Shown here: positions 1-7,285 of the stretch, one piece after another | Layout of the letters: every line of letters begins with the position of its first letter | Numbering within the stretch: position 1 is the stretch's first letter | Source of the DNA: JAJDNW01 sp039714495 | GTDB lineage: Bacteria; Desulfobacterota; Desulfobacteria; Desulfobacterales; B30-G6 | Reading direction: 5' to 3' | Assembly (NCBI GenBank): GCA_039714495.1 | Contig: JBDLJD010000114.1 | Location: 1 to 14,504 of the forward strand | DNA length: 14,504 nucleotides | Notes under the pieces: model-generated | Told to the model about the DNA's origin: nothing | The model's database searches: none | The model's input: only the letters and a program-made list of their open reading frames with translations | Translations under genes and position numbers: made by a program

Positions 1-2060
1 TTTTCATCCTCTTGGGTACAAAAATACTCAATCGTCTTCTGCGCGCACGTCCGGCAGTAGTTCAGCTTGTTGAGCATAGTGTCGATCATGCGGTCGTATA
101 GCTTCTGATTTTCCTCGTTGGTACGGTTGGCCAAAGCACCGATCAGGCTTCCGGCGCCGGCGATGTCCGATTTCAGGCGCACGTCGGTTACCGCTTTGAC
201 CAGTTCCAGATTGTCCATGAAGTCGTAGTCCGGGTCCACCGAGATCTTCTGACCGTATATTTTGCGGATGGAAGTGCGGAAGGAATCCCGCTGCTCTTCG
301 GTTTTCAACCCCAGACGTTCTTCGACACTCTTGATGTAGCGTTCGTCCACTTTTAAGGCCTTGAGTTCGCCGGTCTGGGGATCCTTGTATTTCCACATTT
401 TATCCGCCCCCAGATTTTCCGCATCGATGCCGATGATCATGTTCACGTAGTTGATGACATCTTTGCGGATGGCCAGCGGTTCGTCCATGTAGGCATTGAA
501 CATTTCAGTCATGATGCGCTCGCGGTAGAGGCCCTTGGCTGTTTTCAGATCCTCAAGGTACTTGGTCCTGTCGTTGGCATCGGTAACGTAGTCCAGGGTC
601 ACCCGCTCAAAGGCCCGGAAAATATCATACGCAAACATGCAGCGCCCCTCATTGGTTTCGGAACTTTCGATGAGCAGTTGGAGGGCACGCCCCATGTTTC
701 TTTGGCCGAGCCCTTTCTGACCAAAACGCTTGGTGATATCAGGGTTCTGGTTCAAGGTGTCGATGACTTCGGCAAGGGTTTTAATGCTTTTCTCACCAGC
801 CACCTCACCGGCAGACAGTTTCATGGTTTCTATGGGCGTCAGTTTTTCCGAACGCGGCAGGCGCGTCATGACCGTCGCTGCCGAGACCGCGTAATTGAGA
901 TTGGGGTCCTGATGGAGCTCTTCGCGCGTGAGGGTGGTCCGGGCTTCACTGCCGATGGCATAATTGGTCAGATCCTTCTGCAGCCTGTAATTGGTGTTGT
1001 GAGATATGTAGGATATTCTGCAACGGTCCACAATGGGCGCCTCTTCCTTCTCTTCCAAAAAACGGTTGAACTCGGAATTGTTCGAGGTTGCAATGATCAG
1101 CGTATCGATGGGCCACTTGAATCCGTCGATTTCGATGTTACGGTTCTGGATGACCCCGAGATAGACCTGCACCAGATCTTTTTTGTTTTTGAATATTTCG
1201 TCGCTGAAGTGGATGCCGCCGCCGGCCACGCGGGCAAGTGCCCCCCGCCTCAAATCGAAGCGGTAGGGGTTGTTGGTGTCGATGATATGTAAAAGGCGCT
1301 GGATGGACTCCTCTCCCAAGAGGTCCACGGCGGATGAAGTGATCTTGTCCTTGGCCGGGTATTTCCCGGTCACCGTACCCAGGCTTTCCATAAGCGGTAC
1401 CGGAAAAATTTCCACCATTTGAAGCATTTTGTCCACGTCACCATCCGTGTACCTGCGCATGTCATTCCAGATATAACCCGAGCAGGCCCCAAGGGGTCGG
1501 TAATTTTCATACAGCTGTTCAACCGCGGCATCATTGAACCCGAAGGTTTCGGCTATATAGCGCCTGTTTTCCGCTGCAGTTTCGAACAAATTCATGGCCA
1601 GAATGGCGGGATCTTCGTAAGTTTGCGATTCCACAGCTGGAATCCTGCCGTAGCTTCCCAGTTTGTCCATGCCAATGAAACGGAATGTGTATTTCCGATT
1701 TATATCGTTCGACAGAAATTCACGGTATTTTTCACAGACAAATTCCACAAAAAAGGTTTTACCGTTTCCCGGTTCGCCCACGAGTACATAGGCCATCTCT
1801 TTGGAAGATCCGCCTTCGGCAGCATCCTTGACATACGAAACAAAGGAGTTGATCTCATCGTACATGCCGATCACGTGCTTCTTTCCGCTACGGAAAATGC
1901 TGAAATCATACGTTGATTTTCCATTAACCGTCACCTTGTCGATGTCACAGTCGAGAATCATCCTGGCTACGCCTTGGAATGCGTTTTCAAAGCGTCTTTT
2001 GCCTGATTTGACTTCGGACATGTGAAGATGAAGCGCCGAACTGGTTTTCTTGGTAGCCAT
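1..2060 (-). CDS. prkA: PrkA family serine protein kinase / AAA+ ATPase (3' end cut by window edge)
   Basis: The frame is open from the ATG at 2060-2058 to the window edge, about 686 codons, with no stop; family members are roughly 630-690 residues, so only a short tail is missing. Seen: a Walker A motif GEPGNGKT at residues 95-102, the PrkA-typical stretch YRPLGACSGYIWND starting at residue 187, an acidic pair D287-E288 after a Gly-rich GGGIHFS segment, a sensor-1-like ATSNN at 324-328, and a CxxC pair near residues 669-672. A strong purine-rich ribosome site (GGGGGAGG) sits about 6 nt before the ATG. PrkA proteins join a AAA+ domain to a C-terminal kinase-like domain and act in the cytoplasm in stress, starvation or sporulation responses; kinase versus ATPase/protease activity is debated. 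The usual neighbours (YeaH/YhbH, SpoVR) would lie beyond the left edge. Family call is firm; role here is unknown. Confidence 0.93.
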   Translation of the reverse strand, partial: MATKKTSSALHLHMSEVKSGKRRFENAFQGVARMILDCDIDKVTVNGKSTYDFSIFRSGKKHVIGMYDEINSFVSYVKDAAEGGSSKEMAYVLVGEPGNGKTFFVEFVCEKYREFLSNDINRKYTFRFIGMDKLGSYGRIPAVESQTYEDPAILAMNLFETAAENRRYIAETFGFNDAAVEQLYENYRPLGACSGYIWNDMRRYTDGDVDKMLQMVEIFPVPLMESLGTVTGKYPAKDKITSSAVDLLGEESIQRLLHIIDTNNPYRFDLRRGALARVAGGGIHFSDEIFKNKKDLVQVYLGVIQNRNIEIDGFKWPIDTLIIATSNNSEFNRFLEEKEEAPIVDRCRISYISHNTNYRLQKDLTNYAIGSEARTTLTREELHQDPNLNYAVSAATVMTRLPRSEKLTPIETMKLSAGEVAGEKSIKTLAEVIDTLNQNPDITKRFGQKGLGQRNMGRALQLLIESSETNEGRCMFAYDIFRAFERVTLDYVTDANDRTKYLEDLKTAKGLYRERIMTEMFNAYMDEPLAIRKDVINYVNMIIGIDAENLGADKMWKYKDPQTGELKALKVDERYIKSVEERLGLKTEEQRDSFRTSIRKIYGQKISVDPDYDFMDNLELVKAVTDVRLKSDIAGAGSLIGALANRTNEENQKLYDRMIDTMLNKLNYCRTCAQKTIEYFCTQEDE

Positions 2061-2379
2061 TTTCAACCTCCCCCTTTTGAAAGTCGAGGTGCTCAGTCCA
2101 GGAAATTTTTATTTTACTGTAAAGAAACGGCCTAAAATAGTGTGGCGGGAAACCAGTGCCCCTGGTTGTATGGATGTTGCTCGTGGTTCATGATGCAAAG
2201 GGGCAAATGCTTCCCTCGATCATCATGTTTCACAGGTAGGTAGCTCGATGTCTGAATTCCACTTTCTACAGATGCCCATGGCATTCTGCGAATCAGGATC
2301 CGCTCAAAACCGGTATGCCTGCAAAAGCAGTGTACGCTTTTTACGTTTGGCTGCACTATACCGATTTTTGATTTGTTTT
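2061..2379. other. Spacer between prkA and the 68-residue gene
   Basis: About 320 bp without a convincing gene. It contains the prkA ribosome site at its left end and a small hairpin (AACCAG, 5-nt loop, CTGGTT) at 2151-2167 without a clear T-tract on either side. An 83-codon minus-strand frame here starts with TTG, overlaps the stop of the upstream gene and has a composition unlike a protein. The prkA promoter probably lies here, but no clear -35/-10 pair was found. Confidence 0.5.
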
Positions 2380-2586
2380 TCAACCAATTTTCCTTGAAAA
2401 TATACTTCTGACCTCTTCGGCAATATGTGTTTTTAAAGCTTCGTCCCCGACAAATTTTGAAATCCTGTTGTCCCTGGTGAAATCGATTTCCATGGAACAG
2501 TCATATTTACGGGATGCCGCCTTGACGATTCTTGCCAACACTTCCGCATTGGTATCTTCCCTGGCGATATGCATGATTGCATTCAT
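2380..2586 (-). CDS. Small conserved-looking hypothetical protein, 68 aa
   Basis: Starts at the ATG complement of 2586 behind a strong G-rich ribosome site (AAAAGGGGGG, about 7 nt upstream) and stops with TGA at 2382-2380. The product is balanced and soluble with no signal peptide or membrane segment: an N-terminal MHIARED, a likely amphipathic helix (residues 12-27), one cysteine at about residue 30, a strand-like MEIDF, then FVGDEALKTHIAEEVRSIF, which looks like a second helix. Its codon use and amino-acid mix look coding, unlike the flanking spacers. It reads in the same direction as prkA, about 320 bp upstream, and could share a transcript. I do not recognise a named family. A second in-frame ATG five codons in could be the true start. 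Confidence 0.6.
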   Translation of the reverse strand: MNAIMHIAREDTNAEVLARIVKAASRKYDCSMEIDFTRDNRISKFVGDEALKTHIAEEVRSIFSRKIG

Positions 2587-3054
2587 GACCGATCCCCCCT
2601 TTTATGAATTTAAGTATAGGTAAAGCAATTATCATACCTTTTGTTCTTGCTCTCAGGTGCCAATGCGTTGCTGTGGTGACATTGAATGCATCTGGCCGGG
2701 GTAAAAATATAACTAGTTTTAATAGTTAGCATGGTTATGCTGAAGAGTGCTTTATCCTGAAAATCCCTGAAATAACCTTCTTGCCTGGCCCGGGGGGGAG
2801 GCAATTTCTTCTCATACATTTTAAATTTGGCAATTTTATGTTCGAATCTAACGGTAAAATGGCGGATAATGTAATCTTTTTTGCACGCTGTTTGGAAGGT
2901 GTGGCACAAGGTTGCGGGGCCATTTAATCCCATGGGGCATGAATTTTTATAAAGTTAAGGCGGATAGCCATCACACGGTAGCTTAATAACAAAATTATCT
3001 CAGTTGTGCACCTAATTTGTTGCCGAATAGAATGCGGCTTCTTTCAAAGGAGGT

Positions 3055-3180
3055 ATGGTTACATCATCACGGTTTCCGTTGGAAAGTCTATGTGCGAAAA
3101 CCTGCACCCACTGCCCGGATGTCTGCTGTCTTTCAGCTAAGATCTGGATGGAAAACGCCTTCATTTCAAGTCTTTTATAA
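3055..3180 (+). CDS. Possible short cysteine-rich ORF or gene relic, 41 aa
   Basis: The frame has ATG at 3055 and TAA at 3178-3180. Its middle reads CAKTCTHCPDVCC followed by LSAKIW. That CxxC...CC spacing resembles the N-terminal metal-binding part of YkgJ-like zinc/iron-chelating proteins. A perfect AAAGGAGGT ribosome site at 3046-3054 abuts the ATG, leaving almost no spacer, which is too close for efficient initiation. The frame ends abruptly after the cysteine cluster, where such proteins normally continue. It may be the 5' remnant of a decayed gene, a tiny peptide, or chance. Low confidence. Confidence 0.17.
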   Translation: MVTSSRFPLESLCAKTCTHCPDVCCLSAKIWMENAFISSLL

Positions 3181-3280
3181 GGTCTTGAGCGACCCTTTTG
3201 CCCACCAACATTTTGCTTGACATAACCGCATTGTAGCTGTAATGTAGCTTCATAAATTCCTTAACCCATTACCCTTTTAC

Positions 3281-3312
3281 TGTTCCGGATACTGGTTTTC
3301 ATATCCGGAACA
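3281..3312. promoter_or_regulatory. Perfect 11-bp inverted repeat upstream of iorA, candidate operator
   Basis: TGTTCCGGATA at 3281-3291 and its exact reverse complement at 3302-3312 are separated by 10 nt. The repeat ends 21 nt before the iorA ATG and 9 nt before its ribosome site. There is no T-tract after it, so it is not a typical terminator. Two half-sites about 21 bp centre to centre suit a dimeric repressor or activator. In RNA it would instead form a leader hairpin. No matching site was seen before other genes in the window. The symmetry is seen; the regulatory role is inferred. Confidence 0.55.
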
Positions 3313-3333
3313 CATTCATTTAAGGATCTGATC

Positions 3334-5184
3334 ATGCATAAACTCCTCACAGACAATCCCGGCCAGAAAATGCTGCTGCTCGGCAATGAAGCCATTGCCA
3401 GGGGTGCGATTGAAGCGGGCGTTGCCATTGGTTCCACCTACCCGGGCACACCCTCCTCGGAAATTTCACTGGCCCTGTTCCAAATGTCCCATGAAAGCGA
3501 CCTGTACTTCGAATACAGCACCAATGAAAAAGTGGCCCTCGAAGTGGCTGCCGGCGCCGCCAATTCAGGCGTCCGCACCATCTGCATGATGAAGCACGTG
3601 GGCCTCAACGTGGCTGCCGACCCCCTCATGACCCTGGCCTACGTGGGTGTTACCGCGGGACTCGTGATCATAGTGGCCGACGACCCATTCATGTTTTCCA
3701 GCCAGAACGAACAGGACGACCGCTTTTACGGTAAAATTTCCGGGCTACCGATCCTGGAGCCGTCTTCGGTGGAAGAAGCCAAAGAGATGGTGTCTTATGC
3801 CTTCGACCTGTCGGAGCAGCTCATGGAACCGGTCATTCTCCGGACCACCACCCGCATAAATCACTCGACCGGCATTGTGGAACTGAAAGAAATCCCGCCG
3901 CGGGTTACCAAAGGCTCTTTTACCAAGGATCCCATGCGGTGCGTTACCGTGCCTGCCGTCTCCAGAGGCCTGCATGTCAAGCTGTTGGAAAACATAAAAA
4001 AAGCCGAGGAAATTGCCAGCACCTCGGAACTTAACTTCGTTGAAGGCCAAGGCCCCTGGGGCATCGTCTGCAATGGCGTTTCCTACAACTATGTGAAGGA
4101 TGCTGTTCAGGACTTGGGAATAGAAGATAAGGCCAAGATCCTGCGCATCGGATTCTCCCACCCCATGCCGGCAGATCTGATCAAACAGTTTATCAAAGGC
4201 TGTGAAAAAATCCTGGTTGTGGAGGAAGGCGAGCCTTACATGGAGGAGATGGTCAAGGTGTTTGACCAGGAAGAAAAGCTCAACGTCCCCATCCGGGGTA
4301 AGGGCGACGATCTATTTTCACGCCTTTATGAGTTCAATCCCGCCCAGGTCAGGCAGAACCTTGCCACCTACTTCGACGTCCCTTATACGCCTCCTGCCCA
4401 GACGGACCTGGCGGATGTACCCGAAATACCCCAGCGGCCGCCTAATCTCTGCGCCGGCTGTTCCCATCGGGCAACCTTTTATGCCATCAAGCAGGCTGCA
4501 GAAGGGATGGACACCGTCTATCCGACGGATATCGGCTGCTACACCCTGGGCTTCCTGCCCCCTATGGCCATGGGCGACTTCCTGATCTGCATGGGGTCCT
4601 CTGTCAGTTCCTCGTGCGGTTTTTCCCAGGCAACCGACCAGAAAGTCATATCTTTTATTGGCGACTCGACCTTTTTTCACTCGGGCATCACCGGCCTGGT
4701 CAACGCCGTTTTCAACAACCACAACTTTACCCTTGTCATTCTGGACAACGGTACGACAGCCATGACCGGTCACCAGCCCAATCCCGGTGTGGACGCTGAC
4801 CTCTTCAACATGAGCGGCAACGGTCGTGTTTCTATTGAAGCATTGGTGAAAGCCATTGGCGTCGAGCATGTCTCGGTTATCAAACCATACAAATTGAAAA
4901 AAAGCATCGCTACCATCAAGGAGGCCCTGGATTACAAAGGCGTATCCGTGGTTATCTCCCAGGAAATGTGTACCCTGTTTGCCAAGGGCCATAAAATGCT
5001 CAAGCCCAGGGCATTTTATGTGAGCGACAAGTGTAAAAACCACAGAAAATGCATCGGTACATTCACCTGCCCGGCGTTTTCCATTCAGGGTGATTTTCCT
5101 GTGATCGATGCGGACACCTGCGTTGGCTGTGCCGTCTGCGCGCAGATATGTCCGGAAAATGCCATATTGCCCTTAAAAAAGTAA
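3334..5184 (+). CDS. iorA: Indolepyruvate (arylpyruvate):ferredoxin oxidoreductase, alpha subunit IorA
   Basis: 616 residues, normal for the family. IorA with IorB oxidatively decarboxylates aryl-2-oxoacids (indole-, phenyl- or hydroxyphenylpyruvate) to aryl-acetyl-CoA, reducing ferredoxin in the cytoplasm. Seen: an N-terminal pyrimidine-binding domain (GSTYPGTPSSEIS, residues 33-45), CAGCSHRA at 373-380, and the thiamine diphosphate site GDS (443-445) with DNG at 471-473. A C-terminal ferredoxin domain carries a complete second cluster motif C596-x2-C599-x2-C602-x3-C606-P. The first cluster motif reads C567-x2-H570-x2-C573-x5-C579-P, so a histidine stands where family members usually have the second cysteine. 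Start: ATG with AAGGA 7 nt upstream. iorB follows after 16 bp. A candidate operator precedes the gene. Substrate cannot be fixed from sequence; arylpyruvates are favoured by the paaK neighbour. Confidence 0.95.
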   Translation: MHKLLTDNPGQKMLLLGNEAIARGAIEAGVAIGSTYPGTPSSEISLALFQMSHESDLYFEYSTNEKVALEVAAGAANSGVRTICMMKHVGLNVAADPLMTLAYVGVTAGLVIIVADDPFMFSSQNEQDDRFYGKISGLPILEPSSVEEAKEMVSYAFDLSEQLMEPVILRTTTRINHSTGIVELKEIPPRVTKGSFTKDPMRCVTVPAVSRGLHVKLLENIKKAEEIASTSELNFVEGQGPWGIVCNGVSYNYVKDAVQDLGIEDKAKILRIGFSHPMPADLIKQFIKGCEKILVVEEGEPYMEEMVKVFDQEEKLNVPIRGKGDDLFSRLYEFNPAQVRQNLATYFDVPYTPPAQTDLADVPEIPQRPPNLCAGCSHRATFYAIKQAAEGMDTVYPTDIGCYTLGFLPPMAMGDFLICMGSSVSSSCGFSQATDQKVISFIGDSTFFHSGITGLVNAVFNNHNFTLVILDNGTTAMTGHQPNPGVDADLFNMSGNGRVSIEALVKAIGVEHVSVIKPYKLKKSIATIKEALDYKGVSVVISQEMCTLFAKGHKMLKPRAFYVSDKCKNHRKCIGTFTCPAFSIQGDFPVIDADTCVGCAVCAQICPENAILPLKK

Positions 5185-5200
5185 GGATAGGATATTAAAC

Positions 5201-5794
5201 ATGGATACAAAGAGATTGATTATCGTGGCAGTGGGCGGCCAGGGAAACCTGCTCGCATCGAAAGTTCTGGGGGAAGCAGCCCTGCTCTCTGATATGCCGG
5301 TTAAGATGAGCGAAATTCACGGCATGGCCCAGCGCGGCGGTGTCGTCGAATCGGCCGTTGTTTTTGGCGATGCCCAAAGCACCATAATTTCCGACGGCGA
5401 AGCCGATGTTCTGGTGGGATTCGAGCCTTCGGAAACTCTCAGAGCCCTCAACAAGTGCAATGCCGACACCGTGGTCATCACCAACACTGCGCCTCTTCCC
5501 CCCTTCACGGTGGGCCTTGGCATCGGCGTCTACCCGGAAATGGATGAACTCAAAGCACTTATCAAGGCAAAAACCGGTCGTTTTATCTCTTTCAACGGTA
5601 TTGAGCTTGCCAAGGAGGCCGGAAATGTCATGTCCCTCAATATTGTTCTTTTAGGAGCGCTTATCCAGACCGGGATATTGAACCTGTCAGCCGAAAGCGT
5701 AAAAAAAGCTCTTGAAACTACAACTAAAAAAGCGTTTTTAGACACAAACCTGAAAGCATTCGAACTCGGTTTTCAAGCTGCTGAAAATGCTTGA
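5201..5794 (+). CDS. iorB: Indolepyruvate:ferredoxin oxidoreductase, beta subunit IorB
   Basis: 197 residues, the usual size for a stand-alone gamma-domain subunit of 2-oxoacid:ferredoxin oxidoreductases. Seen: the N-terminal glycine motif VAVGGQGNLLASK (from about residue 9), then EIHGMAQRGGVVES near 39-52, which is the diagnostic AQRGG signature, and a C-terminal helix-rich region. It pairs with IorA to form the complete enzyme and helps bind CoA and pack the thiamine site. The ATG follows IorA by 16 bp with an AAGGAT-like ribosome site, so the two are surely co-transcribed. After it comes a 150-bp spacer with a T-tract and a long inverted repeat, so iorAB may form its own transcript or be partly uncoupled from paaK. 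Confidence 0.94.
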   Translation: MDTKRLIIVAVGGQGNLLASKVLGEAALLSDMPVKMSEIHGMAQRGGVVESAVVFGDAQSTIISDGEADVLVGFEPSETLRALNKCNADTVVITNTAPLPPFTVGLGIGVYPEMDELKALIKAKTGRFISFNGIELAKEAGNVMSLNIVLLGALIQTGILNLSAESVKKALETTTKKAFLDTNLKAFELGFQAAENA

Positions 5795-5824
5795 AGAAAC
5801 ACTTTTCTCATTTGATTATACGCT

Positions 5825-5854
5825 GGTCTTGAATCCGGTTTTGACCTTTTTTTT
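5825..5854 (+). terminator. Possible weak intrinsic terminator after iorB
   Basis: GGTC (5825-5828) and GACC (5843-5846) can pair around a 14-nt loop with some further weak pairing, followed at once by eight T (5847-5854). The stem is short, so termination may be partial or need another factor. The position 30-60 bp past the iorB stop fits. Confidence 0.33.
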
Positions 5855-5868
5855 ATTATATAATTTTG

Positions 5869-5932
5869 TGATTTGAATTTTTCCAATCAGCTAAAGTCAT
5901 AGCTGCTGATAACCAGCGAAAAATTCAAATCA
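5869..5932. promoter_or_regulatory. Perfect 15-bp inverted repeat just before the paaK ribosome site
   Basis: TGATTTGAATTTTTC (5869-5883) is exactly mirrored at 5918-5932, with a 34-nt interior holding a nested ATCAGC/GCTGAT pair (5886-5891, 5905-5910). A consensus TATAAT hexamer at 5859-5864 lies just upstream; no good -35 is present at 16-18 bp (TTGACC at 5841 is only 12 bp away). If that hexamer is used, transcription would start about where the repeat begins, making it a leader hairpin ending 5 nt before the AAGGAGG ribosome site. It could control translation or act as an operator. Not a terminator for paaK, since no T-tract follows. Confidence 0.5.
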
Positions 5933-5950
5933 TAGCGAAGGAGGAAAATG

Positions 5951-7258
5951 ATGCCCTGGAACAAAGAATTTGAATGCATGCCTGTGGAAAAGCTAGAGAA
6001 ATTTAAGCTGGAAAAACTCACGGAAACCGTAGAGTGGGTTACCAAAAAGGTTCCTTTCTACAAAAAGAAATTCAAAGAATTGGGCATTAAAGCCGGCGAC
6101 ATTAAAACCCTTGAAGATGTGGCCAAACTTCCGGTGACCATTAAGGAAGACCTGCGCGACAACTACCCCTTCGACCTGTGCGCCGTCCCCTTAAAAGATG
6201 TGGTCAGGGTGCATGCCTCCTCAGGAACCACGGGAAAACCCATTACCGGGCCCTACACCCAGGACGATCTTGACCAGTGGACCGAATGCATGACACGAAA
6301 TTTCTGGGCGGCCGGGGTACGGCCCGAGGATGTTGTCCAGAATGCATACGGACACGGACTTTTCACGGGAGGACTCGGTTTTCATCAGGGCGCCTCCAAT
6401 CTGGGCTGCACCACGGTCCCCACCAGCGCCGGTCTGACCGAAAGACAGATTACACTTATGAAGGACTTTGGTGTCGATATTCTCTGCTGCACCCCCTCCT
6501 ATGCGCTCACCATTGCCGAACGTGCCGAAGAATTGAAAGTTGATATAAAAGCCCTGCCGGTCCGAGCCGGTCTTTTCGGCGCCGAGCCATGGACATCCCA
6601 GATGCGCGATGAAATAGAGGCCCGCATGGGCATCAAAGCCATGGAAGCCTATGGCCTCACGGAACTGGGAGGGCCCGGCGTTGCCTTTGACTGCAAAGAA
6701 CAGAACGGCCTCCACATCAATGAAGACCATTACCTCGCCGAAATCGTGGATCCGGCCACCCTGGAACCGCTGCCCCTGGGAGAAAAAGGCGAACTCATTT
6801 TCACATCTCTTCAGCGCAGGGCCATGCCCATGATCCGCTACCGCACCAAAGACATTACCCGCTTGAGACGAGAAACCTGCTCCTGCGGACGCACCTTCCT
6901 GAAAATGGATAAAGTGTTTGGACGAACCGACGACATGCTGATTATCAGCGGCGTCAATGTGTTCCCCTCGCAGATTGAATCCCTGCTGCTGGACATCGAC
7001 GAAGTAGAACCCCAGTACCGCCTGATCGTCCGTAAAAAGGGTTACCTGGACCAACTGGTTGTCCAGGTTGAAGCCAAAAAAGAAGTGTACGAAGCCGGCA
7101 AGGAAAAACAGAGCGAAATCGAAGGCAAAATCATGGGCCACATCAAAGGCAACATGGGCATCAGCGTGGAAGTCAGCCTGGTGGAACCCAAGTTTATCGC
7201 ACGCAGCGAAGGCAAGGCCCTGCGTGTCGTGGATGAGCGTCCCAAACAACTCCGATAA
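5951..7258 (+). CDS. paaK: Phenylacetate-CoA ligase family protein (AMP-forming)
   Basis: About 435 residues, the typical PaaK size, lacking the longer N-terminus of other adenylate-forming ligases. It forms acyl-CoA from an aryl acid, ATP and CoA in the cytoplasm. Seen (numbering from the upstream ATG at 5948): P-loop SSGTTGKP at 91-98, YGLTELGGPG at 235-244, the PaaK-type CSCGR at 311-315, RTDDMLIISGVNVFPSQIE at 326-344, and C-terminal SEGKALRVVDER near 420-431. Two ATG codons stand in tandem; the AAGGAGG site is only 3 nt from the first but 6 nt from the second, so 5951 is the better start. With iorAB next to it, it likely activates phenylacetate, indoleacetate or a related acid, perhaps salvaging acid released from IorAB product. 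The family also contains ligases for other aryl acids. Confidence 0.92.
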   Translation: MPWNKEFECMPVEKLEKFKLEKLTETVEWVTKKVPFYKKKFKELGIKAGDIKTLEDVAKLPVTIKEDLRDNYPFDLCAVPLKDVVRVHASSGTTGKPITGPYTQDDLDQWTECMTRNFWAAGVRPEDVVQNAYGHGLFTGGLGFHQGASNLGCTTVPTSAGLTERQITLMKDFGVDILCCTPSYALTIAERAEELKVDIKALPVRAGLFGAEPWTSQMRDEIEARMGIKAMEAYGLTELGGPGVAFDCKEQNGLHINEDHYLAEIVDPATLEPLPLGEKGELIFTSLQRRAMPMIRYRTKDITRLRRETCSCGRTFLKMDKVFGRTDDMLIISGVNVFPSQIESLLLDIDEVEPQYRLIVRKKGYLDQLVVQVEAKKEVYEAGKEKQSEIEGKIMGHIKGNMGISVEVSLVEPKFIARSEGKALRVVDERPKQLR

Positions 7259-7285
7259 TAATTACCTCACAAGGGGGGTGTTAAT

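Larger units (their letters stand above)
2587..3333. other. AT-rich divergent spacer between the prkA side and iorA
   Basis: About 750 bp lying between divergently transcribed genes, so it should hold promoters for both directions. No convincing gene: the 107-codon minus frame at 2610-2933 has an unnatural composition. Visible items are a small palindrome TAACTA-N7-TAGTTA at 2710-2728, a run of seven G at about 2791-2797, a short direct repeat TGTAGCT-N4-TGTAGCT near 3234-3251, a cysteine-rich short frame at 3055-3180 and the perfect inverted repeat at 3281-3312 (last two listed separately). No promoter with both boxes could be assigned. Confidence 0.5.

Noticed and set aside
678..1916. Plus-strand ORFs at 678-1292 and 1419-1916
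   Set aside because: They lie antisense to prkA, whose motifs (Walker A, YRPLGACSG) are unmistakable on the other strand; their translations show no domain pattern.
2132..2383. 83-codon minus-strand ORF
   Set aside because: TTG start overlapping the preceding stop, no ribosome site of its own, composition rich in rare residues and unlike the adjacent real small gene.
2901..2917. TGGCAC...TTGC resembling a sigma-54 promoter
   Set aside because: The GG to GC spacing is one base short of the required -24/-12 distance and the flanks do not fit.
2610..2933. 107-codon minus-strand ORF containing a CxxCH heme-like motif (CIQCHH)
   Set aside because: A single CxxCH in an otherwise unstructured, AT-biased frame without signal peptide or ribosome site is expected by chance.
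5841..5864. TTGACC and TATAAT as a complete sigma-70 promoter
   Set aside because: The spacer between the two hexamers is 12 bp, too short for a functional pair; only the -10 is kept as a possibility.
6221..7249. Long minus-strand ORF opposite paaK, and similar ones opposite the other cluster genes (7262-8278, 9398-10516, 12864-14330)
   Set aside because: Antisense shadows of strongly recognisable genes caused by GC-rich third codon positions; translations are rich in F, H and G without motifs.
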